From DASPJQ01 sp035299065 (lineage in GTDB: Bacteria > Bacteroidota > Bacteroidia > Flavobacteriales_D > UBA2798), in assembly GCA_035299065.1 (NCBI GenBank), contig DATGXI010000009.1, forward strand, positions 1-37,202: a stretch of 37,202 nucleotides of DNA, read 5' to 3'. The notes beneath the pieces were generated by a model, which saw only the letters and a list, made by a program, of their open reading frames with translations, ran no database searches and was not told where the DNA came from. Both the position numbers and the translations under genes were made by a program. Each line of letters begins with the position of its first letter. The stretch's first letter is position 1. Below, piece after piece: positions 23,060-31,210 of the stretch.

Positions 23060-23140
23060 GCCGGCCTTGTCCAATAACCAAAACAATTAACGCAACGCCA
23101 AATTAGCCTTTTTCGCATATTCCTTTTCAAATGTCCGCCT

Positions 23141-23148
23141 TAATTTTG
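23141..23148 (+). promoter_or_regulatory. -7 box TAATTTTG before the PDZ-hydrolase gene
   Basis: This exact TAnnTTTG match ends 15 bases before the ATG at 23164. It suggests that the hydrolase operon has its own promoter, separate from the AraC pair. No -33 TTG is evident. Confidence 0.4.
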
Positions 23149-23163
23149 ATACTGTAGTTTTTT

Positions 23164-24477
23164 ATGAAACAATTATTTATTTTGTTACTAATCCTGGGTA
23201 CTTGCGCGAAGGTGGGTGCCCAGGATTTACCCAGACGTGTGTTCCTTGGAATCCGCATGCAAAACCTGACCGATGACATGCGCAACATCATGGGCATTGG
23301 CGGTACAAAAGGCGTGCTGATTGATGAAGTAATTGCCAATTCAACCGCTTCAATTGCGGGGTTCAAACGCGGTGATATTCTTGTTTCGGTAAACGGTACG
23401 GTTGTAAATGCCACAGGCGAAGTGGTTGCAGCCATTGCACCCTACAAACCTGGCGATAAGTTCAATTATGAATTGCTGCGCAATAAAAAGAAAGTAAATG
23501 GTAAAGCTGTGTTTACAGCTGTTCCCGAAGAAAAATATGCTGACCTGGATATGATTTACACCGATGTGAAATCAGTTGCGGGCCAGCAACGTGTTATCAT
23601 CAGTAAACCCAAAAACAAAACCAAAATGCCGGTTCTTGTTTTTATTGGTGGAATAGGGTGTTATTCATTGGACAATTCGCTTGATACAACACGCAGTGAA
23701 TCGCAATTGCTAAACATGTTGTCGCGCCAGGGTTATATGTGTGTGCGGCCTGAAAAACCAGGCGTGGGCGATAATGCTAAATCTTGCAAAGCGTGTGGGG
23801 AGGTAAGTTTTAGCGAGGAGCTTGACGGGTATGTACAAACCATTAAAAAAATAAAACTCCGGCCTGATGTTGACAGTTCATCTGTTTTTGTAATCGGTCA
23901 CAGCATGGGCGGAGTTTTTGCTCCTTTAATTGCGCAAAAAACAAGGTTAAAAGGCACTATATCGTACGGTACCATTGGATCAAATTTCATTGAGCATTTA
24001 TTGAAAACACGCAGAACAATAGGTGAAGCGTATGGGTGGGCGCCTGATGAAACGGATGCCTTCATCAAAGATTTTTGCGAATGTGTGGGCTATTATTTCG
24101 TTGAAAAAATGACATCAACCGAAGCTGCGGGTAAAAAACCCGATTGTGGCGAGTATTTATCGGTATTTGATTTTCGTTCACGCGCTTACAATGACGAGTT
24201 GTACGGCTTTAACATACCTGCATTGTGGAAACCATTTGAAGGCAAAGCACTTTTTATGTGGGGCGAAAGCGATTTTGTTTCGTCAAAAGAAGACCATGAA
24301 ATACTTACGGGGTCGGTTAATTTTTACCACCCGGGCAATGCAACGTTTATTTCCATACCTGCAGCCGACCATGGCATGCAAGTGGCGGCTACGTTTAAAG
24401 ATGCACGCGAAAATCCCGGTTCCTATAACACAAAAGTTGGAAAAGAAATGCTAAATTGGTTGCAAAATCACTTGTGA
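23164..24477 (+). CDS. Secreted PDZ - alpha/beta-hydrolase fusion
   Basis: After a signal peptide (cut after VGAQ, residue 19) a PDZ domain spans about 25-115 (FLGIRMQNLTDDM, KGVLIDEVIANSTASIAGFKRGDILVSVNG). The alpha/beta-hydrolase domain follows at about 140-437. Its catalytic triad is readable: Ser247 in GHSMGG, Asp370 in WGESDF and His403 in AADHGM. A Cys-rich segment (CKACGEVSF about 197-205, later CECVG) may hold a disulfide. The PDZ domain on a periplasmic esterase or peptidase probably binds substrate C-termini or membrane partners. The substrate is unknown. The stop overlaps the next start in TGATG. Confidence 0.88.
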   Translation: MKQLFILLLILGTCAKVGAQDLPRRVFLGIRMQNLTDDMRNIMGIGGTKGVLIDEVIANSTASIAGFKRGDILVSVNGTVVNATGEVVAAIAPYKPGDKFNYELLRNKKKVNGKAVFTAVPEEKYADLDMIYTDVKSVAGQQRVIISKPKNKTKMPVLVFIGGIGCYSLDNSLDTTRSESQLLNMLSRQGYMCVRPEKPGVGDNAKSCKACGEVSFSEELDGYVQTIKKIKLRPDVDSSSVFVIGHSMGGVFAPLIAQKTRLKGTISYGTIGSNFIEHLLKTRRTIGEAYGWAPDETDAFIKDFCECVGYYFVEKMTSTEAAGKKPDCGEYLSVFDFRSRAYNDELYGFNIPALWKPFEGKALFMWGESDFVSSKEDHEILTGSVNFYHPGNATFISIPAADHGMQVAATFKDARENPGSYNTKVGKEMLNWLQNHL

Positions 24478-25808
24478 TGCAAAACCGCTTATTCGGATAT
24501 CTTTTATTTCCGCTACTTGTCCTGTTTCTCTCGGCCCGTAAACCTGCCAATGATTTTAAAAGCTTTGTAATCGAGTTTGTGAGCCTGTACAACCAGGCGG
24601 GCTTTCCTGAAATTGATTACGACTACCACGGTTACTTTGAAACCATTCCGAAAATGGAAACCCTGAATGAGCACGAAGCCTTTTTCCAAAAAACAAAGGA
24701 AAACCTGGGTAAGTACAACCGCAGCAAATTAAATACCGAGGACCAAACCATTTACGATCATATTGAATATGAAACTGATTTTTCACTTGAACGGATAGCC
24801 CTGGAAAAAGAATGGGTGAGCGATGGGAGAAATATACCGGAGAATGGTTTGCACAGCTTAAAAAACCATAAAGCCTGGTATAAATTTTTCATTAAACGGT
24901 ATACCAGCACAGGTCGCACACCCGAGGAAATTTTTGATATGGGAAAAGCGGAAGTGTTTAAAGTAAAAAGAGAAATTAAAAAAATACAGGATGCTTCGGG
25001 CTATAAAGACAGTTTAGCCTTTTATACTTATTTGAAAAGCGATAAATTTCAACATACAGATAAAAATAAAATCATAAAGGAATTTGAAAAAATTGACAGT
25101 ACCGTGCGGGCTAACATGAATGGCTTTTTTGGAAAATTGCAATTGCCAAAAGTATATCCCATGGAATGGCCAAACGCCAATGCGTTTACCCCTCCGGGTA
25201 TGTATTTAAACCATTCGGGCAACGCATTTGGTAAAGATGTTTTTCAGTTTAATTTTTACGGACAAAAATACAATGCACGTGCCATGGAATGGTTGTACAT
25301 GCATGAAGCTATTCCCGGTCATCATTTGCAGAGTGTATTCAGGCAGGTAAAGCCGGGAACTGTACAAAGTATTTTTTTGTATCCGGGAAATTTTGAAGGA
25401 TGGGCCTGCCACATGGAATATTTTGGAAAGGATTTTGGTTTGTACAACGATGCGTACAGTTATTTGGGAAAATGGGAGTGGGATTTGGTACGCTCAGCGC
25501 GGCTGGTTATAGATGCAGGTATACATTATTACGGTTGGACCAAAGCCGAAGCATTGAAATACTGGAAAGAAACCATTCCGGGCCAGGATGAAATTGCCGA
25601 ACGGGAAGTAACGCGTGTTACGAATTGGTGCGCACAAGCCCTGAGTTATAAAGTAGGTTCAGGTTTTATTGACGACATGAAAATTGAGTGGATGAACAGG
25701 AACCCGAAAAAAAAACAGCGTGATTTTTACCTGGCGTACTTAAAATCGGGAAATATTCCGCTTTTGGTTATGTACAAACGCCTTATTGGAGAACAGGAAT
25801 CAAAATAA
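24477..25808 (+). CDS. DUF885 family zinc-hydrolase-like protein
   Basis: The 443-residue protein carries the DUF885 signature HEAIPGHHLQ with His276, Glu277 and His282/His283, the layout of a gluzincin-type metal site, plus GNFEGWACHMEYFG about 30 residues later, which supplies the usual downstream Glu. The family is related by sequence to M32/M3-like metallopeptidases, but few members have been studied. An N-terminal hydrophobic segment (RLFGYLLFPLLVLFLSA) serves as signal or anchor. I use the ATG at 24477, which overlaps the stop of the hydrolase gene (TGATG), rather than a TTG at 24456. It is probably a second hydrolase in the same periplasmic pathway. Confidence 0.9.
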   Translation: MQNRLFGYLLFPLLVLFLSARKPANDFKSFVIEFVSLYNQAGFPEIDYDYHGYFETIPKMETLNEHEAFFQKTKENLGKYNRSKLNTEDQTIYDHIEYETDFSLERIALEKEWVSDGRNIPENGLHSLKNHKAWYKFFIKRYTSTGRTPEEIFDMGKAEVFKVKREIKKIQDASGYKDSLAFYTYLKSDKFQHTDKNKIIKEFEKIDSTVRANMNGFFGKLQLPKVYPMEWPNANAFTPPGMYLNHSGNAFGKDVFQFNFYGQKYNARAMEWLYMHEAIPGHHLQSVFRQVKPGTVQSIFLYPGNFEGWACHMEYFGKDFGLYNDAYSYLGKWEWDLVRSARLVIDAGIHYYGWTKAEALKYWKETIPGQDEIAEREVTRVTNWCAQALSYKVGSGFIDDMKIEWMNRNPKKKQRDFYLAYLKSGNIPLLVMYKRLIGEQESK

Positions 25809-25814
25809 ATTTTT

Positions 25815-26684
25815 ATGAAAATAGTATACGGATTGTTGATATGCCTTGGATTTGCCTTTTATTTAAAATTCAATGAGCCGCAGGTAATTTTGAAAGAAAA
25901 AGGTGTTGAAAATGCGTACCCGCGTTTGTCGGCCGATAATAAACGTATTTTATACCAGTCAGACCGTACCGGCAAATGGCAATTGTTTATACTGGACATG
26001 GCCAGTGGTAAATCAACTGCTGTTACAAATGATACGTTCAACAATAATTTTCCCGACTGGAACACAAAAAACGATTTGATTAGTTTTGTAAGCGATCGTG
26101 ATGGGAACGAAGAAATCTACACGATCAAAACAGATGGAACAGGTTTAAAGCGCATAACAACTTCAAGGGCGCGCGATATTCACCCGTATTTTAGTCCGGA
26201 CGGAAACTATTTGCTGTTTAATTCAACGCGCGATAACGGTTCGCTTGACATATACCGGTTGAATCTGGCCGATTTAAAAACAGAACGGCTGACGAACACC
26301 CGTGACCAGGAAACCTGTGCGCGGTATTCACCCGACATGAAAAAAATTGTGTACCTGCGCAACAATGAAAAAGAAGATGATGTGTATGTATTGGATTTAA
26401 ATACAGGCTTGAGTGACAATGTTACAAAAACTCCGGTTTTAACTGATGGTTGGCCCATGTTTAGTGGCGATGGAAAATGGATTTATTATTCGGGTATGGA
26501 AACCGGTGTGTATTGCGTGAACAGGATTGGTATTGATGGAAAAAATAAAAAACAGTTGACAAAAGCCGGCAAGGATGAGGAGGATGCCAGGGTGTTTGTT
26601 TCAGCTGACGGTAAAAAAATGATTTACAACAAACGCATGGACGGGCTAATTGCCATTTATGCTCTTGATTTGCCAAATCAATAA
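25815..26684 (+). CDS. TolB-like / PD40 beta-propeller protein
   Basis: A short N-terminal signal or anchor (MKIVYGLLICLGFAFYL) is followed by about six WD40-like PD40 blades: AYPRLSADNKRILYQSDRTGKWQLFILD, FPDWNTKNDLISFVSDRDGNEEIYTIKTDGT, HPYFSPDGNYLLFNSTRDNGSLDIYRLNL and so on to VFVSADGKKMIYNKRMDG. Such propellers bind proteins or peptides in the periplasm, as TolB and the non-catalytic domain of S9 peptidases do. There is no peptidase domain here. It starts six bases after the DUF885 stop and so is the third gene of the hydrolase operon; it may act as binding partner of the two enzymes. Confidence 0.88.
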   Translation: MKIVYGLLICLGFAFYLKFNEPQVILKEKGVENAYPRLSADNKRILYQSDRTGKWQLFILDMASGKSTAVTNDTFNNNFPDWNTKNDLISFVSDRDGNEEIYTIKTDGTGLKRITTSRARDIHPYFSPDGNYLLFNSTRDNGSLDIYRLNLADLKTERLTNTRDQETCARYSPDMKKIVYLRNNEKEDDVYVLDLNTGLSDNVTKTPVLTDGWPMFSGDGKWIYYSGMETGVYCVNRIGIDGKNKKQLTKAGKDEEDARVFVSADGKKMIYNKRMDGLIAIYALDLPNQ

Positions 26685-26743
26685 TTCTTAACCAGTTACC
26701 ATATAAACCCATTACCTGTAAATTGCGTATATTTACAAGGTAA

Positions 26744-28306
26744 ATGAAAGGCATTTTAACCATATTTCTTTTTGCATTGGCACATGTTGCATGTTGTCAA
26801 TATCCCAATGTGCTTATAAGCACCATGAACGATCCCGAGGAGGTTTCCATTTGCATTAACCCAAAAAATCCCAGCCAGGTTGTTGCCGGCAGCAATACCG
26901 ACAATGTGTATTATTCAACCGATGGTGGTTTAACCTGGGTTGACTTTACATTAACCGATTCGTTAAATGGCGTTTGGGGCGATCCCATTATTTTTACCGA
27001 CACAGCCGGAATTTTTTATTACACGCATTTATCAAATCCTCCGGCAGGCAGTTGGATTGACCGCATTGTTTGCCAGAAATCAACCGATGGTGGTGCAACC
27101 TGGAGTGCAGGCACCTACATGGGGTTAAACGGTACAAAAGCGCAGGATAAGGAAGGTTGCGTGGTAAACCAGGCCAACAATGAAATTTACGTTACCTGGA
27201 CACAGTTTGATGATTATGGAAGTGCTGTAACAACCGACTCATCGGTAATTTTATTTTCAAAATCAAGTGATGCTGGTCTAACGTGGAGTGCACCTACGCG
27301 TTTAAGTAAATACGCAGGTGATTGCATTGACAGTGACAATACGGTTGAAGGTGCAGTACCGGCTGTTGGCCCCGCTGGTGAAATTTATGTTACCTGGATT
27401 GGCATAAATGGTTTAATGTTTAACAAAAGTTTTGATGGAGGATTAACCTGGTTACCCGTTGAGCAAAATATTTTAAGTGTACCGGGCGGATGGGATTACA
27501 ACATTTCGGGTTTGCAGCGTTGCAACGGATTGCCAGCCATGGTGTGTGATTTAAGTGGCGGTCCAAACCACGGAACACTTTACATTAACTGGACTGACCA
27601 ACGCAACGGTACAACTGATACGGATGTTTGGTTTATAAAATCAACCGATGGAGGAAACACATGGACAAGTCCCTTACGTGTAAATGATGATGCGCCAGGA
27701 AAGCAACAGTTTTTAACCTGGATGACCGTTGACCAATCCAACGGATATATTTATTGTATTTTTTACGATCGCAGAAATTTTTCGACCGGTAACCAAACCG
27801 ATGTGTATTTGGCGCGTTCAGTTGATGGCGGAAATACCTTTACCAATTACCAGGTAAATGATGCGCCATTTATACCAAGCCCACTTGTTTTTTTTGGTGA
27901 TTATACGAGTATTTCGGCTGTGAACAACATGGTTAGGCCTATGTGGATGGAGTATGGAAGCGGAACCCTGAGCGTATGGACAGCCATTGTTGATGGTACC
28001 ACACTTGGGATGAATGAAAATCCTGACAATTCGTATAAACCCTGGGCTACGTTGCAAAATAATCCGAACCCTTTTACTGAATCAACGGTAATTGCGTTTG
28101 AGTTGGAAAACCCATCGGTAGTTACACTGTTCATTTACAATTCAGCCGGAAAAAAAGTTGCCACCTTGTATGAAAACGAAAAATTCAAAAAAGGTCATTT
28201 TAATTACGTGCTTAAATCATCAAACTTTAACCTGGTACCCGGGGTTTATTATTATACCATGTGGGTTAACGGAGTTCCTGTTTCAAAAAGAATGGTTGTA
28301 CGGTAA
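26744..28306 (+). CDS. Asp-box (sialidase/BNR-like) propeller protein with T9SS sorting domain
   Basis: A signal peptide (cut near HVACCQ, residue 19) is followed by a propeller with six Asp-box motifs: STDGGLTW, STDGGATW, SSDAGLTW, SFDGGLTW, STDGGNTW and SVDGGNTF. The fold resembles sialidases, but the Arg triad and FRIP motif of true sialidases are not evident, so sialidase activity is doubtful. The C-terminus is a type A T9SS sorting domain (NPNPFTESTVIAFEL, FIYNSAGKKVATLY, ending SKRMVVR). The protein should be cell-surface or secreted. A TATATTTA box lies at 26728-26735 just before the start. Confidence 0.88.
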   Translation: MKGILTIFLFALAHVACCQYPNVLISTMNDPEEVSICINPKNPSQVVAGSNTDNVYYSTDGGLTWVDFTLTDSLNGVWGDPIIFTDTAGIFYYTHLSNPPAGSWIDRIVCQKSTDGGATWSAGTYMGLNGTKAQDKEGCVVNQANNEIYVTWTQFDDYGSAVTTDSSVILFSKSSDAGLTWSAPTRLSKYAGDCIDSDNTVEGAVPAVGPAGEIYVTWIGINGLMFNKSFDGGLTWLPVEQNILSVPGGWDYNISGLQRCNGLPAMVCDLSGGPNHGTLYINWTDQRNGTTDTDVWFIKSTDGGNTWTSPLRVNDDAPGKQQFLTWMTVDQSNGYIYCIFYDRRNFSTGNQTDVYLARSVDGGNTFTNYQVNDAPFIPSPLVFFGDYTSISAVNNMVRPMWMEYGSGTLSVWTAIVDGTTLGMNENPDNSYKPWATLQNNPNPFTESTVIAFELENPSVVTLFIYNSAGKKVATLYENEKFKKGHFNYVLKSSNFNLVPGVYYYTMWVNGVPVSKRMVVR

Positions 28307-28310
28307 AAAC

Positions 28311-28338
28311 AATGCCCCGCTGTTGAGGGCGAGGCATT
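28311..28338. terminator. Weak hairpin between convergent genes
   Basis: AATGCC-CCGC, a loop, then GGGCG-A-GGCATT fold into a hairpin just after the Asp-box gene. No long T run follows (TATTCATT), so terminator function is uncertain. Confidence 0.42.
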
Positions 28339-28369
28339 ATTCATTAAAACAGAACAGAAGCGAGATTCT

Positions 28370-29161
28370 TTAGCTTTTTATGACATGCCATAAATAGGTT
28401 CTTTTCTTTTCGGTTTCCCGTGGTATTTCCAGAATGATTTCGTATTTGGCCTTTTTTGCTTTTGGCATTGGTAATTCAGGTTCATGCAAGTCACATGAAT
28501 TGATAAATTCGGCTGGTTTTGCAATGGAGTCAATGGTCAATAACTGTTTCGGCTCTAAATAAACAAGTGAATCTTTTCGCAACAGGTACGAATTAATTTG
28601 TTTTTTTAATAAAACGCTCATTTTTTTTCCACTGTCGTTGCGTATTTTCAAAACCGTTAATTGTTGTTTGTCTTTTGGAATTTGAACAGCTTCTTTTTTA
28701 TCAATGGTTTTTATGTGTTTTTTTACTTGCAGTGAATCTGGAATTGTAGGTAAACGGTCGTATCCATCAGGTCGGCTCAGGTCCATAAAACTGGTTTGTT
28801 TGCCATACTCATCAAATTCATGTATTTTATGGTAAAACTGAATTCCGCCATCGGGAGCTGAACTGTATTCGGCTTTTTTAACCTGGCCGTTTTGGAAATA
28901 GGTAAGGTATACCGATGCATGACCTGCAAAGGAACGCAAATCATAAGTAAATAGCTCTTTTCCATTTGCATCATATGCTTTCATGGCACCACTTCGCTTT
29001 TCTTTGTCCCAGGTTTCCAGGGTTGAAAGTTTGCCATTTTTATGATGGCATTTTTTTTCGGTGCCGCCTTTTGCATTCACAGTTGTTTTGCAATTTAATT
29101 GCGGGTAAACGGTGTGGGCAAGTAGCATAAACCCCATAAAAAATAACACAGGTTTGGTCAT
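28370..29161 (-). CDS. Secreted hypothetical protein with MORN-like N-terminal repeats
   Basis: A signal peptide (cut near TVYPQ, residue 21) precedes three strand pairs resembling toxin-antitoxin-type MORN variants (KKCHHKNGKLSTLETWD, AMKAYDANGKELFTYDL, LTYFQNGQVKKAEYSS). The second half is Lys-rich, without recognised motif, and contains a possible two-Cys arrangement (INSCDLHEPELP). The family is not identified. It is a single leftward gene, converging with the Asp-box gene, and is preceded on its own strand by a terminator at 29232-29260 that isolates it from the gene upstream. Confidence 0.74.
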   Translation of the reverse strand: MTKPVLFFMGFMLLAHTVYPQLNCKTTVNAKGGTEKKCHHKNGKLSTLETWDKEKRSGAMKAYDANGKELFTYDLRSFAGHASVYLTYFQNGQVKKAEYSSAPDGGIQFYHKIHEFDEYGKQTSFMDLSRPDGYDRLPTIPDSLQVKKHIKTIDKKEAVQIPKDKQQLTVLKIRNDSGKKMSVLLKKQINSYLLRKDSLVYLEPKQLLTIDSIAKPAEFINSCDLHEPELPMPKAKKAKYEIILEIPRETEKKRTYLWHVIKS

Positions 29162-29231
29162 GCGGGTACCAAAAGCAAAACCTGTTCCATAATCGTATAT
29201 GCTTGACTTTTAGTTGATTTAAAAAAAGAAA

Positions 29232-29260
29232 AACCCCGGTCTTAAATAAGTGCCGGGGTT
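29232..29260 (-). terminator. Rho-independent terminator (leftward)
   Basis: On the minus strand AACCCCGG, a 13-base loop and CCGGGGTT are followed by TTTTCTTTTTTT. It most likely ends the transcript of the gene at 29419-29766, although 160 bases separate them. Confidence 0.8.
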
Positions 29261-29278
29261 AATTCTGACTAAAATGGT

Positions 29279-29304
29279 CTTTCAATTAAAAAAACAATTG
29301 AAAG
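29279..29304. other. Perfect 9-bp hairpin in the 29162-29418 spacer
   Basis: CTTTCAATT, AAAAAAAC, AATTGAAAG. There is no T tail, so it is not an obvious terminator. It lies between the gene at 29419 and its terminator. Confidence 0.4.
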
Positions 29305-29418
29305 TATATATAGTTACAACCTGCAGGAAAATGAAGGCTCACAAGGCAATGCCATTTGTTCTAACCGTTCTCTTCAATTTCAAACCTTTTTTAAACGCTT
29401 CAAAATCCTGCGGGGTTG

Positions 29419-29766
29419 CTAATTGCTTTTTTTGTCAGTATGTTCTTTTTTAATTATGTCTTCAACTTCGGTAATAAACTTTGAGACCTTTGGATTTGCA
29501 TATGCACCATACGCATCAATCAACATTCCTTTTAATCCGTCAGTTGTTTCAATGGCGTAAAGAATTGAATTGTCGGCCGGGTCGCTTTCGCCTTCAAAGC
29601 GAAAGAAATTATTGATTTTTACATCAGCCGGTGTATACACTTTATTTGTTGAAGGTGCTTCAAGCCCCCTGTCACGTGCTACAAAATTTTCTTTGTAGCC
29701 TTCCTTTTGCAGGCGGTTGGTACAGCTTACCAGTGTTGACATTTCCGATTTCTCAAACGCTTCCAT
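29419..29766 (-). CDS. Small protein of the family often labelled phosphoribosylpyrophosphate synthetase-like
   Basis: The C-terminal half has the pattern of a small Bacteroidota family: INNFFRFEGESDPADNSILYAIETTDGLKGMLIDAYGAYANP. Databases often call it phosphoribosylpyrophosphate synthetase, but it lacks the PRPP-binding loop and is too short (115 residues), so that label is unsafe. It has no signal peptide. The start at 29766 (MEAFEKSEMSTLV) fits the family; a start at 29814 adds 16 residues without conservation that I can see. The coding sequence ends in seven A residues just before the stop; the other frame stays open for 27 more codons past this run (see findings). Confidence 0.8.
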   Translation of the reverse strand: MEAFEKSEMSTLVSCTNRLQKEGYKENFVARDRGLEAPSTNKVYTPADVKINNFFRFEGESDPADNSILYAIETTDGLKGMLIDAYGAYANPKVSKFITEVEDIIKKEHTDKKSN

Positions 29767-29964
29767 AGTTCCGTTTTTTTTGTTTGAACAAGTTGTAATA
29801 ACCGTGCCATGCAATTTTGAATTTGATGTAAAACACTAAATAAAAGGGGACTAAATTTTTTGAAAAAAACAAGCGGAAGAATAAGTGTAAAAATAATTTT
29901 CCATTCTGGGAGCGCGTTTTTATTTTGAAAAACAAGTACGCTAACTCAAATACCTGAAATAACA

Positions 29965-29991
29965 AAAGGGCCTCTTTTATTGAGGCCCTTT
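29965..29991. terminator. Strong bidirectional terminator hairpin
   Basis: AAAGGGCCTC, loop TTTTATT, GAGGCCCTTT. On the minus strand the stem is followed by TTTTGTTATTT. It directly follows the small ORF at 29991-30068, and no other gene is placed to use it. The rest of the spacer to 29766 shows nothing recognisable. Confidence 0.82.
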
Positions 29992-30068
29992 CAAAATTCT
30001 TCAGTGCTTTTACCATTAGGTGTCCCGAAGGACATAAGATATTTTTCAATCTTTGAAGAACTTAACAT
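29991..30068 (-). CDS. Possible 25-residue small protein or structured RNA
   Basis: An ATG at 30068 opens 25 codons (begins MLSSSKIEKYLMSF, ends KSTEEF) and its stop touches the terminator stem. The same bases form a perfect TGTCC-TTCG-GGACA hairpin with a C(UUCG)G loop (30034-30021), a very stable RNA tetraloop. Composition looks coding, yet the structure and the immediate terminator also fit a small RNA or a leader with attenuator before the gene at 29766. I cannot decide between these. Confidence 0.42.
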   Translation of the reverse strand: MLSSSKIEKYLMSFGTPNGKSTEEF

Positions 30069-30146
30069 GAAATATGTAATAATTATGCCTTTTTTAAAAC
30101 CTGCTAAAAATCAATAAATTAATTTTTTCATGCCCAAAAAAGGCTC

Positions 30147-30154
30147 TAATTTTG
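30147..30154 (+). promoter_or_regulatory. -7 box TAATTTTG before the tandem paralogs
   Basis: This is an exact TAnnTTTG match. Transcription would start near 30161, some 80 bases before the ATG at 30242. No TTG at -33. Confidence 0.4.
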
Positions 30155-30241
30155 GGAGTATTTTTCCCTTTATGAGATTGAAAACGCATGGTGGTTGAAC
30201 GTTTTTGCGTTGTTGCTGTACAGCACTCAAACATGTACCCT

Positions 30242-31210
30242 ATGAAACGTATTTTCGCAATTCTTTTGTTTTATTTCTTTATCCTAAACACCCAGGCTGC
30301 CGAGCTTGTGCTTTCGTATTATATTTCAAACCGTAGTGTTGATTCTACCCTTGATGCTGGTAAAGGAATGTTTGTGTTTATGTTTTATGCGCCAAACGGA
30401 TTGCCTGCGCAAGGTAACATAAGCGTGACTATTGATAATTGTACAATGAGCTTACCGGCCGATGCAAATGGAAAAGTGCACGTTGCGGCAAGTATGGGTA
30501 AACACGTGATTTATTTCAGCACGTATCACTATGAAGAGATAAAAACAGACACAATTGCAATGGCTGACCGGGAAAAAATTGAGCTGACTGTAAACTTTGA
30601 CAAGGATGACGAGCCAAGGCCCATGAAAAAACCGGTTATTTACGTGTATGCGCAGGATAAAACAAACATGAAAATTTCTCTTGACCTGCATGGCTATCCG
30701 CTGCTGTTTACCCATCCTGAATACACCGGTGGATGGAATTTTGTTGCAAAGCCAGGAGGTGAAATTGAAATGGATGGCAAACTATTTAATTATATTTTTT
30801 GGGAAGGTGGAAATTGCAACAATGCTTTTAAAAACGTAAATAAAAAAGAAGGATATTGTGTTTCCCAGGACAATTTACTTGTATTTATGGAAAGCAGTCT
30901 TGACAAAATGGGCTTTACTTCAAAAGAGAAACAGGACTTTATCACATTCTGGTATCCGCAAATGAAAGAGAATCCGTTTAATTATATTCATTTTATGTTT
31001 AACGATGAATGCAACGTTTTTGCCAACCTTGCCTGCGACCCGCAGCCGGCAAACGTTTACCGCATGAGTATGCTCTGGACAAATGTGGATGCAGCAATGT
31101 ATAATCTCCAGGCACAGGTTTTCCCGGTTATTAATCGCAACGGATTAACGGTTATTGAATGGGGTGGTGGAAATGTTAAAGAAGAAACAGTTTTAATAAC
31201 AGTTGAATAA
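30242..31210 (+). CDS. Secreted protein with KPVIYVY domain, paralog 1
   Basis: The start at 30242 gives a typical signal peptide (MKRIFAILLFYFFILNTQAA); frames from 30188 or 30233 only add non-hydrophobic residues. A beta-rich N-terminal domain (about 20-125) is followed by a distinctive domain: KKPVIYVYAQDKTNMKISLDL, FTHPEYTGGWNFVAKPGGEIEMDGKLFNYIFWEGG, FMESSLDKMGFTSKEKQDFITFWYPQM, NYIHFMFNDECN, and VIEWGGG at the end. The same blocks occur in order in the next gene. I have seen similar KPVIYLYP...YSYLFWE sequences in diverse bacteria without an assigned function. Residues such as Trp, Tyr and Glu in FWE and WG suggest a ligand-binding site. The stop and the next start overlap (TAATG). Confidence 0.84.
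   Translation: MKRIFAILLFYFFILNTQAAELVLSYYISNRSVDSTLDAGKGMFVFMFYAPNGLPAQGNISVTIDNCTMSLPADANGKVHVAASMGKHVIYFSTYHYEEIKTDTIAMADREKIELTVNFDKDDEPRPMKKPVIYVYAQDKTNMKISLDLHGYPLLFTHPEYTGGWNFVAKPGGEIEMDGKLFNYIFWEGGNCNNAFKNVNKKEGYCVSQDNLLVFMESSLDKMGFTSKEKQDFITFWYPQMKENPFNYIHFMFNDECNVFANLACDPQPANVYRMSMLWTNVDAAMYNLQAQVFPVINRNGLTVIEWGGGNVKEETVLITVE

Noticed and set aside
26744..28306. True sialidase
   Set aside because: Six Asp boxes are present, but the catalytic Arg triad, Tyr/Glu pair and FRIP motif are not recognisable; Asp boxes occur in many non-catalytic propellers.
29250..29453. 67-codon plus frame beginning within a terminator stem
   Set aside because: It starts inside a hairpin, overlaps the end of the 29419-29766 gene on the other strand and shows no coding pattern.
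29419..29766. Phosphoribosylpyrophosphate synthetase enzyme
   Set aside because: This is a common database label for the family, but the protein is only 115 residues long and lacks the PRPP and ATP binding loops.
29753..30049. 98-codon minus frame spanning the terminator hairpin
   Set aside because: It runs through a strong terminator and into the 29766 gene in another frame; the composition is low-quality (Phe/Leu/Lys) with no family pattern.
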